This document shows positions 17,324 to 25,914 of a stretch of 64,000 nt of DNA, one piece after another (within the stretch, counting starts at the first letter, position 1; the number at the start of each line of letters is the position of its first letter). The notes below the pieces were generated by a model. The model saw only the letters and a list, made by a program, of their open reading frames with translations. It did no database searches and was not told the origin of the DNA. The stretch is from Fibrobacter sp. (GTDB taxonomy: Bacteria; Fibrobacterota; Fibrobacteria; Fibrobacterales; Fibrobacteraceae). A program made the position numbers and the translations under genes. Location of the stretch: positions 1-64,000 of the forward strand of contig JAKSIG010000013.1 of the NCBI GenBank assembly GCA_024398955.1, in the 5' to 3' direction.

Positions 17324-19492
17324 ATGTGGAAGTTCTCTAAAATTTTAGCTTTTACTGGTGCATTCGGCCTTTTTGCCGGTAGTGCCTTTGCATCTACCGT
17401 GAATGTAGATGTTAGTGAAGAACACCAGGTCATTCGCGGATTCGGTGGCATGGTTCATAATACCTGGCAGGGCAATGCAGGTCTTTCTGAGGCTGACGCA
17501 AAGATTGCCTTTGGTACAGGCGACGGAACCTTGGGTCTTAACACCCTCCGTATTCCGGTGAATGGCAACAAGAATGACTTCGGCAAGGAAGTGCAGGCTG
17601 CCAAGTGGGCCAAGAAGTATGCTGGCGATGATTTTATTCTTTATGCTACTCCGTGGACTTCCCAGTACGCAGGCGGAAACCAGCATATTGCCGCAAGCAA
17701 TTACCAGGGCTATGTAGACCATCTGAATAGCTTTGCCGAATACATGAAGGGCCAGGGCGTTCCTCTGTATGGTCTCTCCATCAGTAACGAACCGGACTGG
17801 TGCTCTGAATGGGCTTGCTGGTCTGCTGACGAAATTTACAACTTCACCAAGAACTATGCGGGCCAGATGCGCAAGCATGGTACCAAGGTGATTTCTACGG
17901 AATCCTTCGCCTACCAGAAGAAACTTTATGACCAGGTGCTGAATGACGCCAACGCCCTGAAGAACTGGGATATTCTTGGTGCTCATTTCTATGCTAGCGA
18001 TGCAAAGACTGCTGATTCCTGGTTCCAGTACTCTCTTGCTGACCAGAAGAAGGTGGAACGCTGGATGACCGAACACTACACCGAAAGCCAGGGCAGTGGC
18101 AACTACTGGCGTACCGTGATGGGGACCGGTGACCAGGCAAACCAATACAAGGTGGATACTGTTCGCGCCATGGACGTTGGCTACGAAATCCATCGCGCCA
18201 TGGTGGTGGGTAACTTCAATCAGTATACCTGGTGGTATATTCGTCGTTGCTATGGCTTGATCATGGAAAAGGATTTCGGCAACAAGTTGCAGATTCCTTC
18301 CGGCGAAATCGGTAAGATTTCCAAGCGCGGCTATGTGCTTTCCCAGTTTGCCCGCTTTGTTCGCCCCGGGGCAATCCGTGTGGGCGCTACTGCAAAGCCC
18401 GAAGATAATGTGTACGCTTCTGCTTATAAGAGCAAGGATGGTGACTCCACGATTGTGGTTCTCGTAAACCGTGATTACAAAAATGCAAAGACTGTTACCG
18501 TGAATGTGAAGGGTGCCGATGTAAAGACCGTTCACATGTACACTACCAGCGAATCCAAGAATGCCAAGTACGAAGGTGAGCTGGATGTTGTAAATGGCTC
18601 TGTAACAGTCAAGATGGAATCTGGTTCCTCCAATAAGGACTGCATTGTGACCTTGGTGGGTGTAGGCGAACAGATTGTCATTCCGCAGGAACCGTTTAAC
18701 GAAAAGAAGGAGCCTTGGGCCATTCCGGGTAAGATTCAGGCAGAAGACTTCGATGTTTCTGGTGCTGGCAAGGATGAAAACGGCAACAGCAATGTTTCCT
18801 TCTTCGATAATGATTCCGAAAATCATGGCGACAGCAAGTATCGTGCAGAAGATGCTGCCGGCGTAGATATTTACACCAAGAAGTTCGGTACCGTAATCGG
18901 TTATAATCAGGCTGGCGAATGGCTGGAATACACCGTTAACGTGAAGGAAGCCGGTGACTACACCATGTTTGCTTACGTGGCTTCTAGCAACGGCACTGCA
19001 AGTTTCCAGATGCTCATGGATAACAAGGCCATTACCGATACTGTCGTAGTTCCTAAGACCGTAACTGCGGAAGAAGGCGATTTCGAAGAATTTGGCAAGA
19101 TTCAGCGTAATGTAACCCTTACCGCAGGCAAGCATATCATGCGCCTGAACATTACGGGCGACTGGATGGACGTGGACTACTTCACCTTTGTGAAGGGCAA
19201 GGATGCCGAAGATCCGGAACCGGATATTATTGACGATGAACAGGATACTACCGCAAAGGATTCTTCTGTTACTGAACCGGTTGCTGGCGATAGCACCGCT
19301 ATTGGCAAGATTCGTCTTGTTCAATCCGGTGTTCAGGCCTACAGCGTGTTCGACATGAACGGTAATTTCCTGGGCAAGTTTGAATCCGATGCCGCCGCAA
19401 TGCAGAAGAATACCGCAAAGCTGGTGAAGTCGAAGGGTACATACCTGGTAAAGGCCGCTGGTCAGTCTACCTTGGTTAACGTGGCCAAGTAA
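17324..19492 (+). CDS. Secreted GH30 xylanase (glucuronoxylanase type) with CBM6
   Basis: 722 residues from the ATG at 17324, chosen because AAGGAG lies 9 bp upstream and a signal peptide (ending SAFA, residue 23) follows directly; in-frame GTG at 17291 would add residues before the signal. GH30 barrel plus side sandwich at about 24-450: acid/base Glu in GLSISNEPDW, nucleophile Glu in ERWMTEHYTES. The fold and loops are closest to subfamily 8, whose members cut glucuronoxylan next to methylglucuronic acid, but I cannot confirm the uronate-binding arginine by alignment. CBM6 at about 460-622, acidic linker, C-terminal module at about 658-722. Confidence 0.87.
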   Translation: MWKFSKILAFTGAFGLFAGSAFASTVNVDVSEEHQVIRGFGGMVHNTWQGNAGLSEADAKIAFGTGDGTLGLNTLRIPVNGNKNDFGKEVQAAKWAKKYAGDDFILYATPWTSQYAGGNQHIAASNYQGYVDHLNSFAEYMKGQGVPLYGLSISNEPDWCSEWACWSADEIYNFTKNYAGQMRKHGTKVISTESFAYQKKLYDQVLNDANALKNWDILGAHFYASDAKTADSWFQYSLADQKKVERWMTEHYTESQGSGNYWRTVMGTGDQANQYKVDTVRAMDVGYEIHRAMVVGNFNQYTWWYIRRCYGLIMEKDFGNKLQIPSGEIGKISKRGYVLSQFARFVRPGAIRVGATAKPEDNVYASAYKSKDGDSTIVVLVNRDYKNAKTVTVNVKGADVKTVHMYTTSESKNAKYEGELDVVNGSVTVKMESGSSNKDCIVTLVGVGEQIVIPQEPFNEKKEPWAIPGKIQAEDFDVSGAGKDENGNSNVSFFDNDSENHGDSKYRAEDAAGVDIYTKKFGTVIGYNQAGEWLEYTVNVKEAGDYTMFAYVASSNGTASFQMLMDNKAITDTVVVPKTVTAEEGDFEEFGKIQRNVTLTAGKHIMRLNITGDWMDVDYFTFVKGKDAEDPEPDIIDDEQDTTAKDSSVTEPVAGDSTAIGKIRLVQSGVQAYSVFDMNGNFLGKFESDAAAMQKNTAKLVKSKGTYLVKAAGQSTLVNVAK

Positions 19493-19534
19493 GGCCCAGA
19501 TTCAAAAGAACTTCCATAAACCAAACCAAAACCA

Positions 19535-19573
19535 AAGAGGCGCCTCGGAAATCCGTGGCGTTCTCTTTTTTTT
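19535..19573 (+). terminator. Terminator after GH30 gene
   Basis: AAGAG-CGCC-CGG, AAAT loop, CCG-GGCG-CTCTT with small bulges, followed by a long T-run. Confidence 0.75.
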
Positions 19574-19599
19574 GACGGGCCCGATTGCGTATGAAAACA

Positions 19600-19663
19600 T
19601 GGACTTTTTATCCATAAATCCTTTATAAAAAAGACGGCTTTTTGTTCTTGCAGGAAATAATTT
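19600..19663 (+). promoter_or_regulatory. Palindromic operator plus -10 of the CE6 gene
   Basis: TGGACTTTTTATCCA (centre 19607) and TAATTT from 19658, 51 bp apart. Gene start at 19695. Confidence 0.75.
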
Positions 19664-19694
19664 ATAGCATGGATAATTGTAAGGAGTGTGTTGT

Positions 19695-21389
19695 ATGACG
19701 ATTAAATCCAAAATTTTGAAGTCCGCGCTGAGTGCTTTTGCTGTTGCGGGCCTTGCCTGGGCGGCTCCTAACCCGAATTTTCATATTTATATTGCTTATG
19801 GCCAGTCCAATATGGCGGGTAACGGCGAAATCGTGCCTGCTGTAGATCAGGCGACCAATCCCAAGAATTTTATTATGTTGGCTTCTCATACGGCAAATGC
19901 AAGCAGCCGTAAGGGCCAGACCAATCAATCCATCAAGATGGGCGAGTGGTATCCGGCAATTCCCCCCATGTTCCATGCTTTTGAACAGCTTTCGCCGGCC
20001 GATTATTTTGGCCGTGCCATGGTGGATTCCCTGCCGGGCGTAACCGTTGGCATTATTCCCGTGGCTATCGGTGCTGTAAGTATCCGCGCATTCGACAAGG
20101 ATCAGTACCAGGCTTACTTTGCTGGCGATGGCAAGGACATCATGTCCTGGGGTTGGCCCAAGGATTATGACAACAATCCTCCGGGACGTATTCTGGAATT
20201 GGCCAAGAAGGCCAAGGAAGTGGGCGTTATTAAGGGCTTCATCTTCCATCAGGGGGAAAGTGACGGCGTTGACGATAACTGGCGCAAGACTGTTTACAAG
20301 ACTTATAAGGACGTCATTACCGCTCTGGACCTGAACGAAAATGAAGTTCCTTTTGTGGCAGGTGAAATGCTCCAGGAATCCGGCGCCTGCTGCGCTAGCA
20401 AGAATCCGGGCATTGCCCAGCTTAAGAACAACTTTAAGAAATTTGGTTTGGCTTCTTCCAAGGGCCTGAAGGGTAACGGAAAGGACCCCTACCATTTTGG
20501 CCGCGATGGCGTTATCGAATTGGGTAAGCGTTATGCTTCTGAAATGTTAAAGCTTATTGATAAGACTATCGACCCCAACGCACCGGCAGTTGACTTGGTG
20601 AACCCGGGCAACTCTGTGGTTCCCGACGAACCTCCTGAAGAATACGGCCCCTATGTGGATGTCATTGAAATTCCGGGCAAGGTTCAGGCAGAAAACTATA
20701 ACAAGGGCGGCGCCGAGGTCGCTTATCACGACAACAGCAAGGGCAACGAAGGCGGAATCCTTCGTAAGGATGACGTTGACATTTACCAGCCCAACATGGG
20801 CATGGTGGTGGGCTACTGCGAAAAGGGCGACTGGATGAAGTATTCCGTGAAGGTCGCTGAAGATGGTGACTACGAAATCTCCGCTCTGGTAGCGGGCGAC
20901 AACGGAACCGGAAGCATTGCGCTCTACATCGACGATGAAAAGATTGGCGATGGCATTGTCAACGAAGGCAAGGGCTTTGATGCGTTTACTACCGTAAGCG
21001 GTGGCAAGGCTACCCTCAAGGCTGGCGAGCACGAGCTGAAGCTGGAAGTTACCAACCCCTGGATTGATATCGACTATGTGGAATTCAAGAAGGTCGCTGC
21101 AGATCCGGTGGTGGATCCGGATACTTCCAAGAAGGATCCTGCTGTCGATACGGATACTACGGGGACTGGCATTGCAAAGAACCTTCACTTGGGTGCTTCT
21201 CAGCCGGGCCAGTTCTCTGTAATTGACATTCATGGTAACGAAGTTGCCTCATTCTATGCAAATAGTATGGCTACTGCAATTCGCGAAGTGAAGCGCGTGG
21301 GCAAGTATCACGGTATTTCTAAGGGTGTGTATTACTTGCGTTCCAACAATGGCTCTCTGAATATCCAGAAGGTGGTTGTTCGTGAATAG
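19695..21389 (+). CDS. Secreted CE6 acetyl xylan esterase with CBM
   Basis: 564 residues from ATG 19695 (AAGGAG 8 bp upstream). The signal peptide ends LAWA (23). SGNH-type CE6 domain at about 24-300 with nucleophile Ser in YGQSNMAGNGE, the FHQGESDG block and the C-terminal DPYHFGRDG His block. It removes acetyl groups from xylan so that xylanases can bind. CBM at about 320-460 begins IPGKVQAENYNKGG and is a divergent variant of the island CBM6. C-terminal module at about 493-564. Domain order matches the acetyl xylan esterase FSUAxe6B known from F. succinogenes S85 (catalytic domain, CBM6, FPm-1). Confidence 0.88.
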   Translation: MTIKSKILKSALSAFAVAGLAWAAPNPNFHIYIAYGQSNMAGNGEIVPAVDQATNPKNFIMLASHTANASSRKGQTNQSIKMGEWYPAIPPMFHAFEQLSPADYFGRAMVDSLPGVTVGIIPVAIGAVSIRAFDKDQYQAYFAGDGKDIMSWGWPKDYDNNPPGRILELAKKAKEVGVIKGFIFHQGESDGVDDNWRKTVYKTYKDVITALDLNENEVPFVAGEMLQESGACCASKNPGIAQLKNNFKKFGLASSKGLKGNGKDPYHFGRDGVIELGKRYASEMLKLIDKTIDPNAPAVDLVNPGNSVVPDEPPEEYGPYVDVIEIPGKVQAENYNKGGAEVAYHDNSKGNEGGILRKDDVDIYQPNMGMVVGYCEKGDWMKYSVKVAEDGDYEISALVAGDNGTGSIALYIDDEKIGDGIVNEGKGFDAFTTVSGGKATLKAGEHELKLEVTNPWIDIDYVEFKKVAADPVVDPDTSKKDPAVDTDTTGTGIAKNLHLGASQPGQFSVIDIHGNEVASFYANSMATAIREVKRVGKYHGISKGVYYLRSNNGSLNIQKVVVRE

Positions 21390-21486
21390 CCAGGAAGTTT
21401 CTATCATAAAGCAGATTGTGGTTTGCAGTCTGGTTGCAATCGCCCTTGGCCTGATTTACGGCTAGTTTGGGGGCAAAGCCTGTTCA

Positions 21487-21550
21487 TTGATAAAATGTCA
21501 ATGAAAGGTTGTAGGCCAATGCGCTTTTTTGATGTATCAGTAGGTAATTT
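21487..21550 (+). promoter_or_regulatory. Palindromic operator plus -10 of the second GH43 gene
   Basis: TTGATAAAATGTCAA (centre 21494; symmetry extends to TTCATTGA...TCAATGAA) and TAATTT from 21545, 51 bp apart. Gene start at 21602. Confidence 0.8.
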
Positions 21551-21601
21551 ATAGCTGTGAAAGTTTGCAGGTGGTGGTGTTTTGCCTGCAGAGGAGACTA
21601 T

Positions 21602-23950
21602 ATGGGATTGTTTAGCAATTTTGTTAAGGGTGCAGTTTTGGGTGCCGTTGTCGCAGGCGCCGCATCTGCTGCTTCTGTTTCCAATCCGTGGATTTATTCT
21701 GACGTACCGGACCTTTGCATTGCAAAGGGCGAGGGCGACAACTATTATATGGTTAGCACAACCATGCATTATGCTCCTGGTGTGCCTATCATGAAGTCAA
21801 CGGATCTTGCCAATTGGCGTACTGTCAATTACGCCTATGAAACCTTGACCAATAACGACAACATGAACTTGAACGGCGGCAAGAACGCCTATGGTAAGGG
21901 TTCCTGGGCTTCTGCCATCCGTTATAACAAGGGCAAGTGGTATATTCTCACTCCGTCTTATACCACCAACAAGACTCATCTTTACATTACCGACGATATT
22001 GAAAACGGCCCCTTTACCGAAAAACTCTTGCCGTTCTATCATGACCCCAGCATCTTCTTCGACGATGATGGCAGCGCCTACGTGATTTATGGCGGTGGCC
22101 AGCTCAGCATCGTTAAGCTGAAGGCCGACCTTTCTGGCCCCGATGGCGGCTCTACCGTGTTGGTGAACGAAGCTTTACGTAACCAGACTTCTGGTACTTC
22201 TAGCTACATCGTGGCCTTGGAAGGCGCCCATATGGAAAAGGTCAATGGCGAATACTATCTGTTTGGCATTAGCTGGTTTGGCCCCTGCCGTACAGAACTG
22301 GTTTTCCGTTCCAAGAATCTGATGGGCGGCTACTCCGGCAAGATTTTCCTGCAGAACAACGGCGTTGCCCAGGGCAGTATCTTTAAGACCGAAGGCGGCA
22401 AGTGGTATGGCTACCTGTTCCGCGATAGCGGTGGCATTGGCCGTATCCCGTACCTGATGGAAGTAGAATGGAAGGATGGCTGGCCTACAGTTGTAGGCGG
22501 CAAGGCTCCTGCTACTCTCGATTTGCCGAACGCTGTGGATCCTGGTTATGGCATGGTCACTTCCGATGACTTCGACGGTTCTGAACTTCCCCTGGAATGG
22601 CAGTGGAACCACAATCCCGATAACAGCAAGTGGGCTCTTTCTGACGGCAAGCTGAAAATCACTACCGGCCGTGTGGATGGCAAGCTTTACACTGCAAAGA
22701 ACACCCTGACTCAGCGTACCTATGGTCCCAAGTGCTCTGGCCGTACTCTTGTGAACGGTAAGGACATGAAGGATGGTGACGTTGCCGGTCTCGTTGCCTT
22801 GGCTGACTCCCTGGGCTTTGTGGCTCTCGAAAAGAACGGCAACGGATTCGAAGTGGTTTACTATGAACGTGAATTCAAGCTGAAGAGCGTTCCTATCAGC
22901 GGCGACGAAGCTTATTTCCGTATTGACTTTGACTTTACCAGAGACCGTGCAAACTTCTACTATAGCCTTAACGAAAAGGACTGGACTAAAATTGGTAACG
23001 AACTGAAGCTGCCCTACACCTTGGGCATGTTCGTGGGTTATCGTTTCGGCCTGTTCAACTTTGCAAAGAAGACTGCTGGCGGTACCGCTGCATTTGACTG
23101 GTTCAAGGTGGGTAACGACTATAATGACGAAATCTATTTGGATGGCGCTGTAGAACCTGTTCCTCAGACTCCTCATAATGCAACTCAAACTCCTTGGGCT
23201 GTTCCGGGCAAGATCGAAATGGAAAACTTCGACGATCCGGGCAAGGGCAAAGATGGCGCATCCTATAGCGATAAGGACAACGACAAGAATCAGGGCGACA
23301 GCGACTACCGTAAGGAAACTGGCGTTGACCTTTACAAGAAGGCAACTGGCGTTATCGTTGGTTACAACCAGGCTGGTGAATGGCTGGAATATACCATCAA
23401 TGTGAAGAAGGCTGGTGACTATACCATGTTTGCCGCAGTTGCATCTTCTGGTGGTTCCGCATTCAATTTCACCTTGGATGGTAAGGAACTGACTGGTGAC
23501 GTAGAAGTCCCTGCCAATGTTGTGGCCGAAGGCGAAGAACAGAACTTTGATGACTACAATAAGGTACAGAAGAACGTTGTGTTGCCTGCTGGCGAACATG
23601 TGCTGCGTTTCAATGTGGTTAAGGACTGGATGGATATCGACTACATTACCTTTGTGGAAGGTAAGGATGCTACTGACCCTGAACCTATTGTGGATACCAC
23701 GGCTACGGAGCCTTCCGATCCTGAATGCGAAGGCGATGAATGTACGATTTCTATCGCAAAGATCCATATGGATTTTGCGGGCGAGCAGAATTACCGCGTA
23801 TTCAGCCTGAACGGTAATATGCTGGGAACAATTCGCGCTAACGGCTCGAATGTTGTAAATGCAACCCGCGCATTCGTAAAGCAGAGCGGTATTTATATCG
23901 TAAAGCCGGCTCGCGGTGGCCTGATGCATAAAATTTCTGTAACCAAGTAA
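21602..23950 (+). CDS. Secreted GH43 xylosidase/arabinofuranosidase with C-terminal sandwich and CBM6
   Basis: 782 residues from ATG 21602 (AGGAG just upstream; a signal peptide ending ASA follows). GH43 propeller at about 25-310: base Asp in SDVPDLCIAKG, modulator Asp in HDPSIFFDDDG, acid Glu in ALEGAHMEKVNG. It is followed by the large concanavalin-like sandwich (about 320-515) found in GH43 beta-xylosidases of the subfamily 12 type, which usually completes the active-site pocket. CBM6 at about 530-690, linker with a paired-Cys acidic patch (CEGDEC), and C-terminal module at about 715-782. Probably acts on xylo- or arabino-oligosaccharides. Confidence 0.88.
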   Translation: MGLFSNFVKGAVLGAVVAGAASAASVSNPWIYSDVPDLCIAKGEGDNYYMVSTTMHYAPGVPIMKSTDLANWRTVNYAYETLTNNDNMNLNGGKNAYGKGSWASAIRYNKGKWYILTPSYTTNKTHLYITDDIENGPFTEKLLPFYHDPSIFFDDDGSAYVIYGGGQLSIVKLKADLSGPDGGSTVLVNEALRNQTSGTSSYIVALEGAHMEKVNGEYYLFGISWFGPCRTELVFRSKNLMGGYSGKIFLQNNGVAQGSIFKTEGGKWYGYLFRDSGGIGRIPYLMEVEWKDGWPTVVGGKAPATLDLPNAVDPGYGMVTSDDFDGSELPLEWQWNHNPDNSKWALSDGKLKITTGRVDGKLYTAKNTLTQRTYGPKCSGRTLVNGKDMKDGDVAGLVALADSLGFVALEKNGNGFEVVYYEREFKLKSVPISGDEAYFRIDFDFTRDRANFYYSLNEKDWTKIGNELKLPYTLGMFVGYRFGLFNFAKKTAGGTAAFDWFKVGNDYNDEIYLDGAVEPVPQTPHNATQTPWAVPGKIEMENFDDPGKGKDGASYSDKDNDKNQGDSDYRKETGVDLYKKATGVIVGYNQAGEWLEYTINVKKAGDYTMFAAVASSGGSAFNFTLDGKELTGDVEVPANVVAEGEEQNFDDYNKVQKNVVLPAGEHVLRFNVVKDWMDIDYITFVEGKDATDPEPIVDTTATEPSDPECEGDECTISIAKIHMDFAGEQNYRVFSLNGNMLGTIRANGSNVVNATRAFVKQSGIYIVKPARGGLMHKISVTK

Positions 23951-23996
23951 GGTTATGAAATAAAATCTGAAGAACTTCCATAAACACATCCCATAT

Positions 23997-24034
23997 AAAC
24001 GGCATCTGAACACTCCCAGATGCCGTTTCTTTTT
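23997..24034 (+). terminator. Terminator after second GH43 gene
   Basis: AAACGGCATCTG, eight-base loop, CAGATGCCGTTT, then CTTTTT. Confidence 0.88.
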
Positions 24035-24044
24035 GATTTTCCTA

Positions 24045-24108
24045 TGGACAAACTATCCATGGAACTTGCTTTAGCTTTTGTGCGGGCTGCCCTATTTTCG
24101 TGTAATTT
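24045..24108 (+). promoter_or_regulatory. Palindromic operator plus -10 of the CE1-type esterase gene
   Basis: TGGACAAACTATCCA (centre 24052) and TAATTT from 24103, 51 bp apart. Gene start at 24169. Confidence 0.75.
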
Positions 24109-24168
24109 ATAGAATGGTAAATCCTTTTTTTGATAATGGTGTCAAAAAAAAGTGTGTATGGGTATCTG

Positions 24169-25800
24169 ATGAAAAAGGAACTACTCTTTTCCGCCGTGTT
24201 GGCACTGGTTGGTGCGACAGAATCTTTTGCAGGTAATGCAAAGGCCGAAACTTTGAACGGTCGCTCCATTTATGTTTATGCGCCTGCAAATATTGAAAAG
24301 AACAAGCCGCTTTTGATTTCTTGCCACGGCATGAATCAGGATGCTGCCTACCAGAGCAATCAGGCCCGCTGGGAAGATATTGCCGATACCGCCCGCTTTG
24401 TGGTGGTTTACCCCAATGGCATTAACAAGGGCTGGGACCTTGGCGGCGACAAGGATATCAACCTGATGAAGGACATTATCGACGAAATGTCCAAGCGTTA
24501 CCAGATTGACCTTTCCCGCGTGTACCTGTCCGGCTTTAGCATGGGCGGCATGTTCACCTATTACGCCATGGGTAAGATTGCCGACAAGATTGCTGCCTTC
24601 GCTCCTGTTTCCGGTTACATGATGGGCGGCCCGGGCAAGGCTCAGCGCCCTGTGCCTATTATTCACCATCACGGTACCAGCGACGATGTGGTTACCTACA
24701 ACAACGTGATGACCCACATCAATGCCTACAAGAATCAGTTTAACTGCCCTGCAAATCCCTCTGAAACCCAGACGTTCCCTGCAAATTCCAAGTCTGAAAT
24801 GTGGGGTCCCTGCGATGATGGCGTTAGCGTCAAGCTTGTAACCTTGGGCGGCAAGGGCCATTGGCATTCCAATGACGAAGCTGTGGTTCATACCAGCAAG
24901 TCCATCTGGAACTTCATCAAGAATTACACTCTGGACGGCTCCGTAGATGCAGTGGAACCTGAACCCCAGAAGCCTTTCAAGGGTTCGGCAATCGCTATCC
25001 CGGGTAAGGTGGAAGCCGAAGATTTCGATATTCCGGGCGTTGGCCGCAATGCAGATGGTACTACCAATCAGTCCTTCAGCGTTGGCACTTCCGAAAACAA
25101 GGGCGATTCCGATTACCGCAAGGATACTCCCGTCAGCATTTACAAGAAGGCTACCGGCAATGTCATCGGGTATAACGGCGAAGGCAACTGGTACGAATAT
25201 ACGGTTGATGTGAAGGCCGACGGCGAATACACGGTTTACGCCGCTGTTGCCGCCGCAGGTTCTACTTCCAGTTTCCAGCTGTCTATGGATGGCAAGGATA
25301 TTTCTGAAAAGGTTGCCGTTCCCGCGGCTGCCGCAGGCGAGGACAACTATGATGATTACAACAAGGTCAGCTTTGACGTGAAGCTTTCCAAGGGTCAGCA
25401 TATCCTGCGTCTTACCGTCACTGGCGCCTGGTTTGACATCGACTACATGACCTTTGTAGCAAAGGGCGAGGCCGACCCGGAACCTATCGAGACTCCTGCA
25501 GTCGATCCAGTTGATCCGGAAAATCCGGGCAATCAGTCTGGTGATTCCGATAAGTGCGAATCTGATGAAAAATGCTCTGACGATTCTGGGGATGGTTCTG
25601 CAATTGGAACACGCATAGCCTTGAATGTTAACGCTTCTAGGTCTTATAGCGTCTACGATTTGTCCGGCACTTTCCTAGGTAAGATTCAGGCATCCAATGT
25701 TGGTGAAATGCAAGTTCAGACTCTTGCGCTGACAAAAAAATCTGGCGTTTACCTGGTAAGATCTGCAGGATTTGCCAAGAAGATTCAAGTGAATCGCTAG
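24169..25800 (+). CDS. Secreted CE1-type (feruloyl/acetyl) esterase with CBM6
   Basis: 543 residues from ATG 24169, chosen because a clean signal peptide (ending ESFA, about 21) starts there; the ribosome site is weak and in-frame starts exist from 24130. Alpha/beta-hydrolase domain (about 25-260) of the feruloyl esterase / PHB-depolymerase-like group: nucleophile Ser in SGFSMGGMF, oxyanion loop CHGMNQD, late His in GGKGHWHSN. It probably removes feruloyl or acetyl decorations from xylan. CBM6 at about 270-430, a Cys-containing acidic linker (CESDEKC), and C-terminal module at about 480-543. Confidence 0.83.
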   Translation: MKKELLFSAVLALVGATESFAGNAKAETLNGRSIYVYAPANIEKNKPLLISCHGMNQDAAYQSNQARWEDIADTARFVVVYPNGINKGWDLGGDKDINLMKDIIDEMSKRYQIDLSRVYLSGFSMGGMFTYYAMGKIADKIAAFAPVSGYMMGGPGKAQRPVPIIHHHGTSDDVVTYNNVMTHINAYKNQFNCPANPSETQTFPANSKSEMWGPCDDGVSVKLVTLGGKGHWHSNDEAVVHTSKSIWNFIKNYTLDGSVDAVEPEPQKPFKGSAIAIPGKVEAEDFDIPGVGRNADGTTNQSFSVGTSENKGDSDYRKDTPVSIYKKATGNVIGYNGEGNWYEYTVDVKADGEYTVYAAVAAAGSTSSFQLSMDGKDISEKVAVPAAAAGEDNYDDYNKVSFDVKLSKGQHILRLTVTGAWFDIDYMTFVAKGEADPEPIETPAVDPVDPENPGNQSGDSDKCESDEKCSDDSGDGSAIGTRIALNVNASRSYSVYDLSGTFLGKIQASNVGEMQVQTLALTKKSGVYLVRSAGFAKKIQVNR

Positions 25801-25820
25801 TAAAATTTAGCGGCTTTGTG

Positions 25821-25884
25821 TTGACAAAACGTCCATGAAAGGTGTGGCTTTGCCGCGCCTTTTTCTTGCATAAGCAGGTATTTT
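25821..25884 (+). promoter_or_regulatory. Palindromic operator plus -10 of the GH27 gene
   Basis: TTGACAAAACGTCCA (centre 25828) and TATTTT from 25879, 51 bp apart. A terminator for the previous gene sits between the two. Gene start at 25915. Confidence 0.8.
25840..25864 (+). terminator. Terminator lodged inside the GH27 promoter region
   Basis: AGGTGTGGC TTT GCCGCGCCT, a 9-bp stem with two G-U pairs, then TTTT. It lies between the operator and the -10 box of the next gene. Confidence 0.75.
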
Positions 25885-25914
25885 TGATAAGGTAAATAAT
25901 CAAGGAGCGAACGA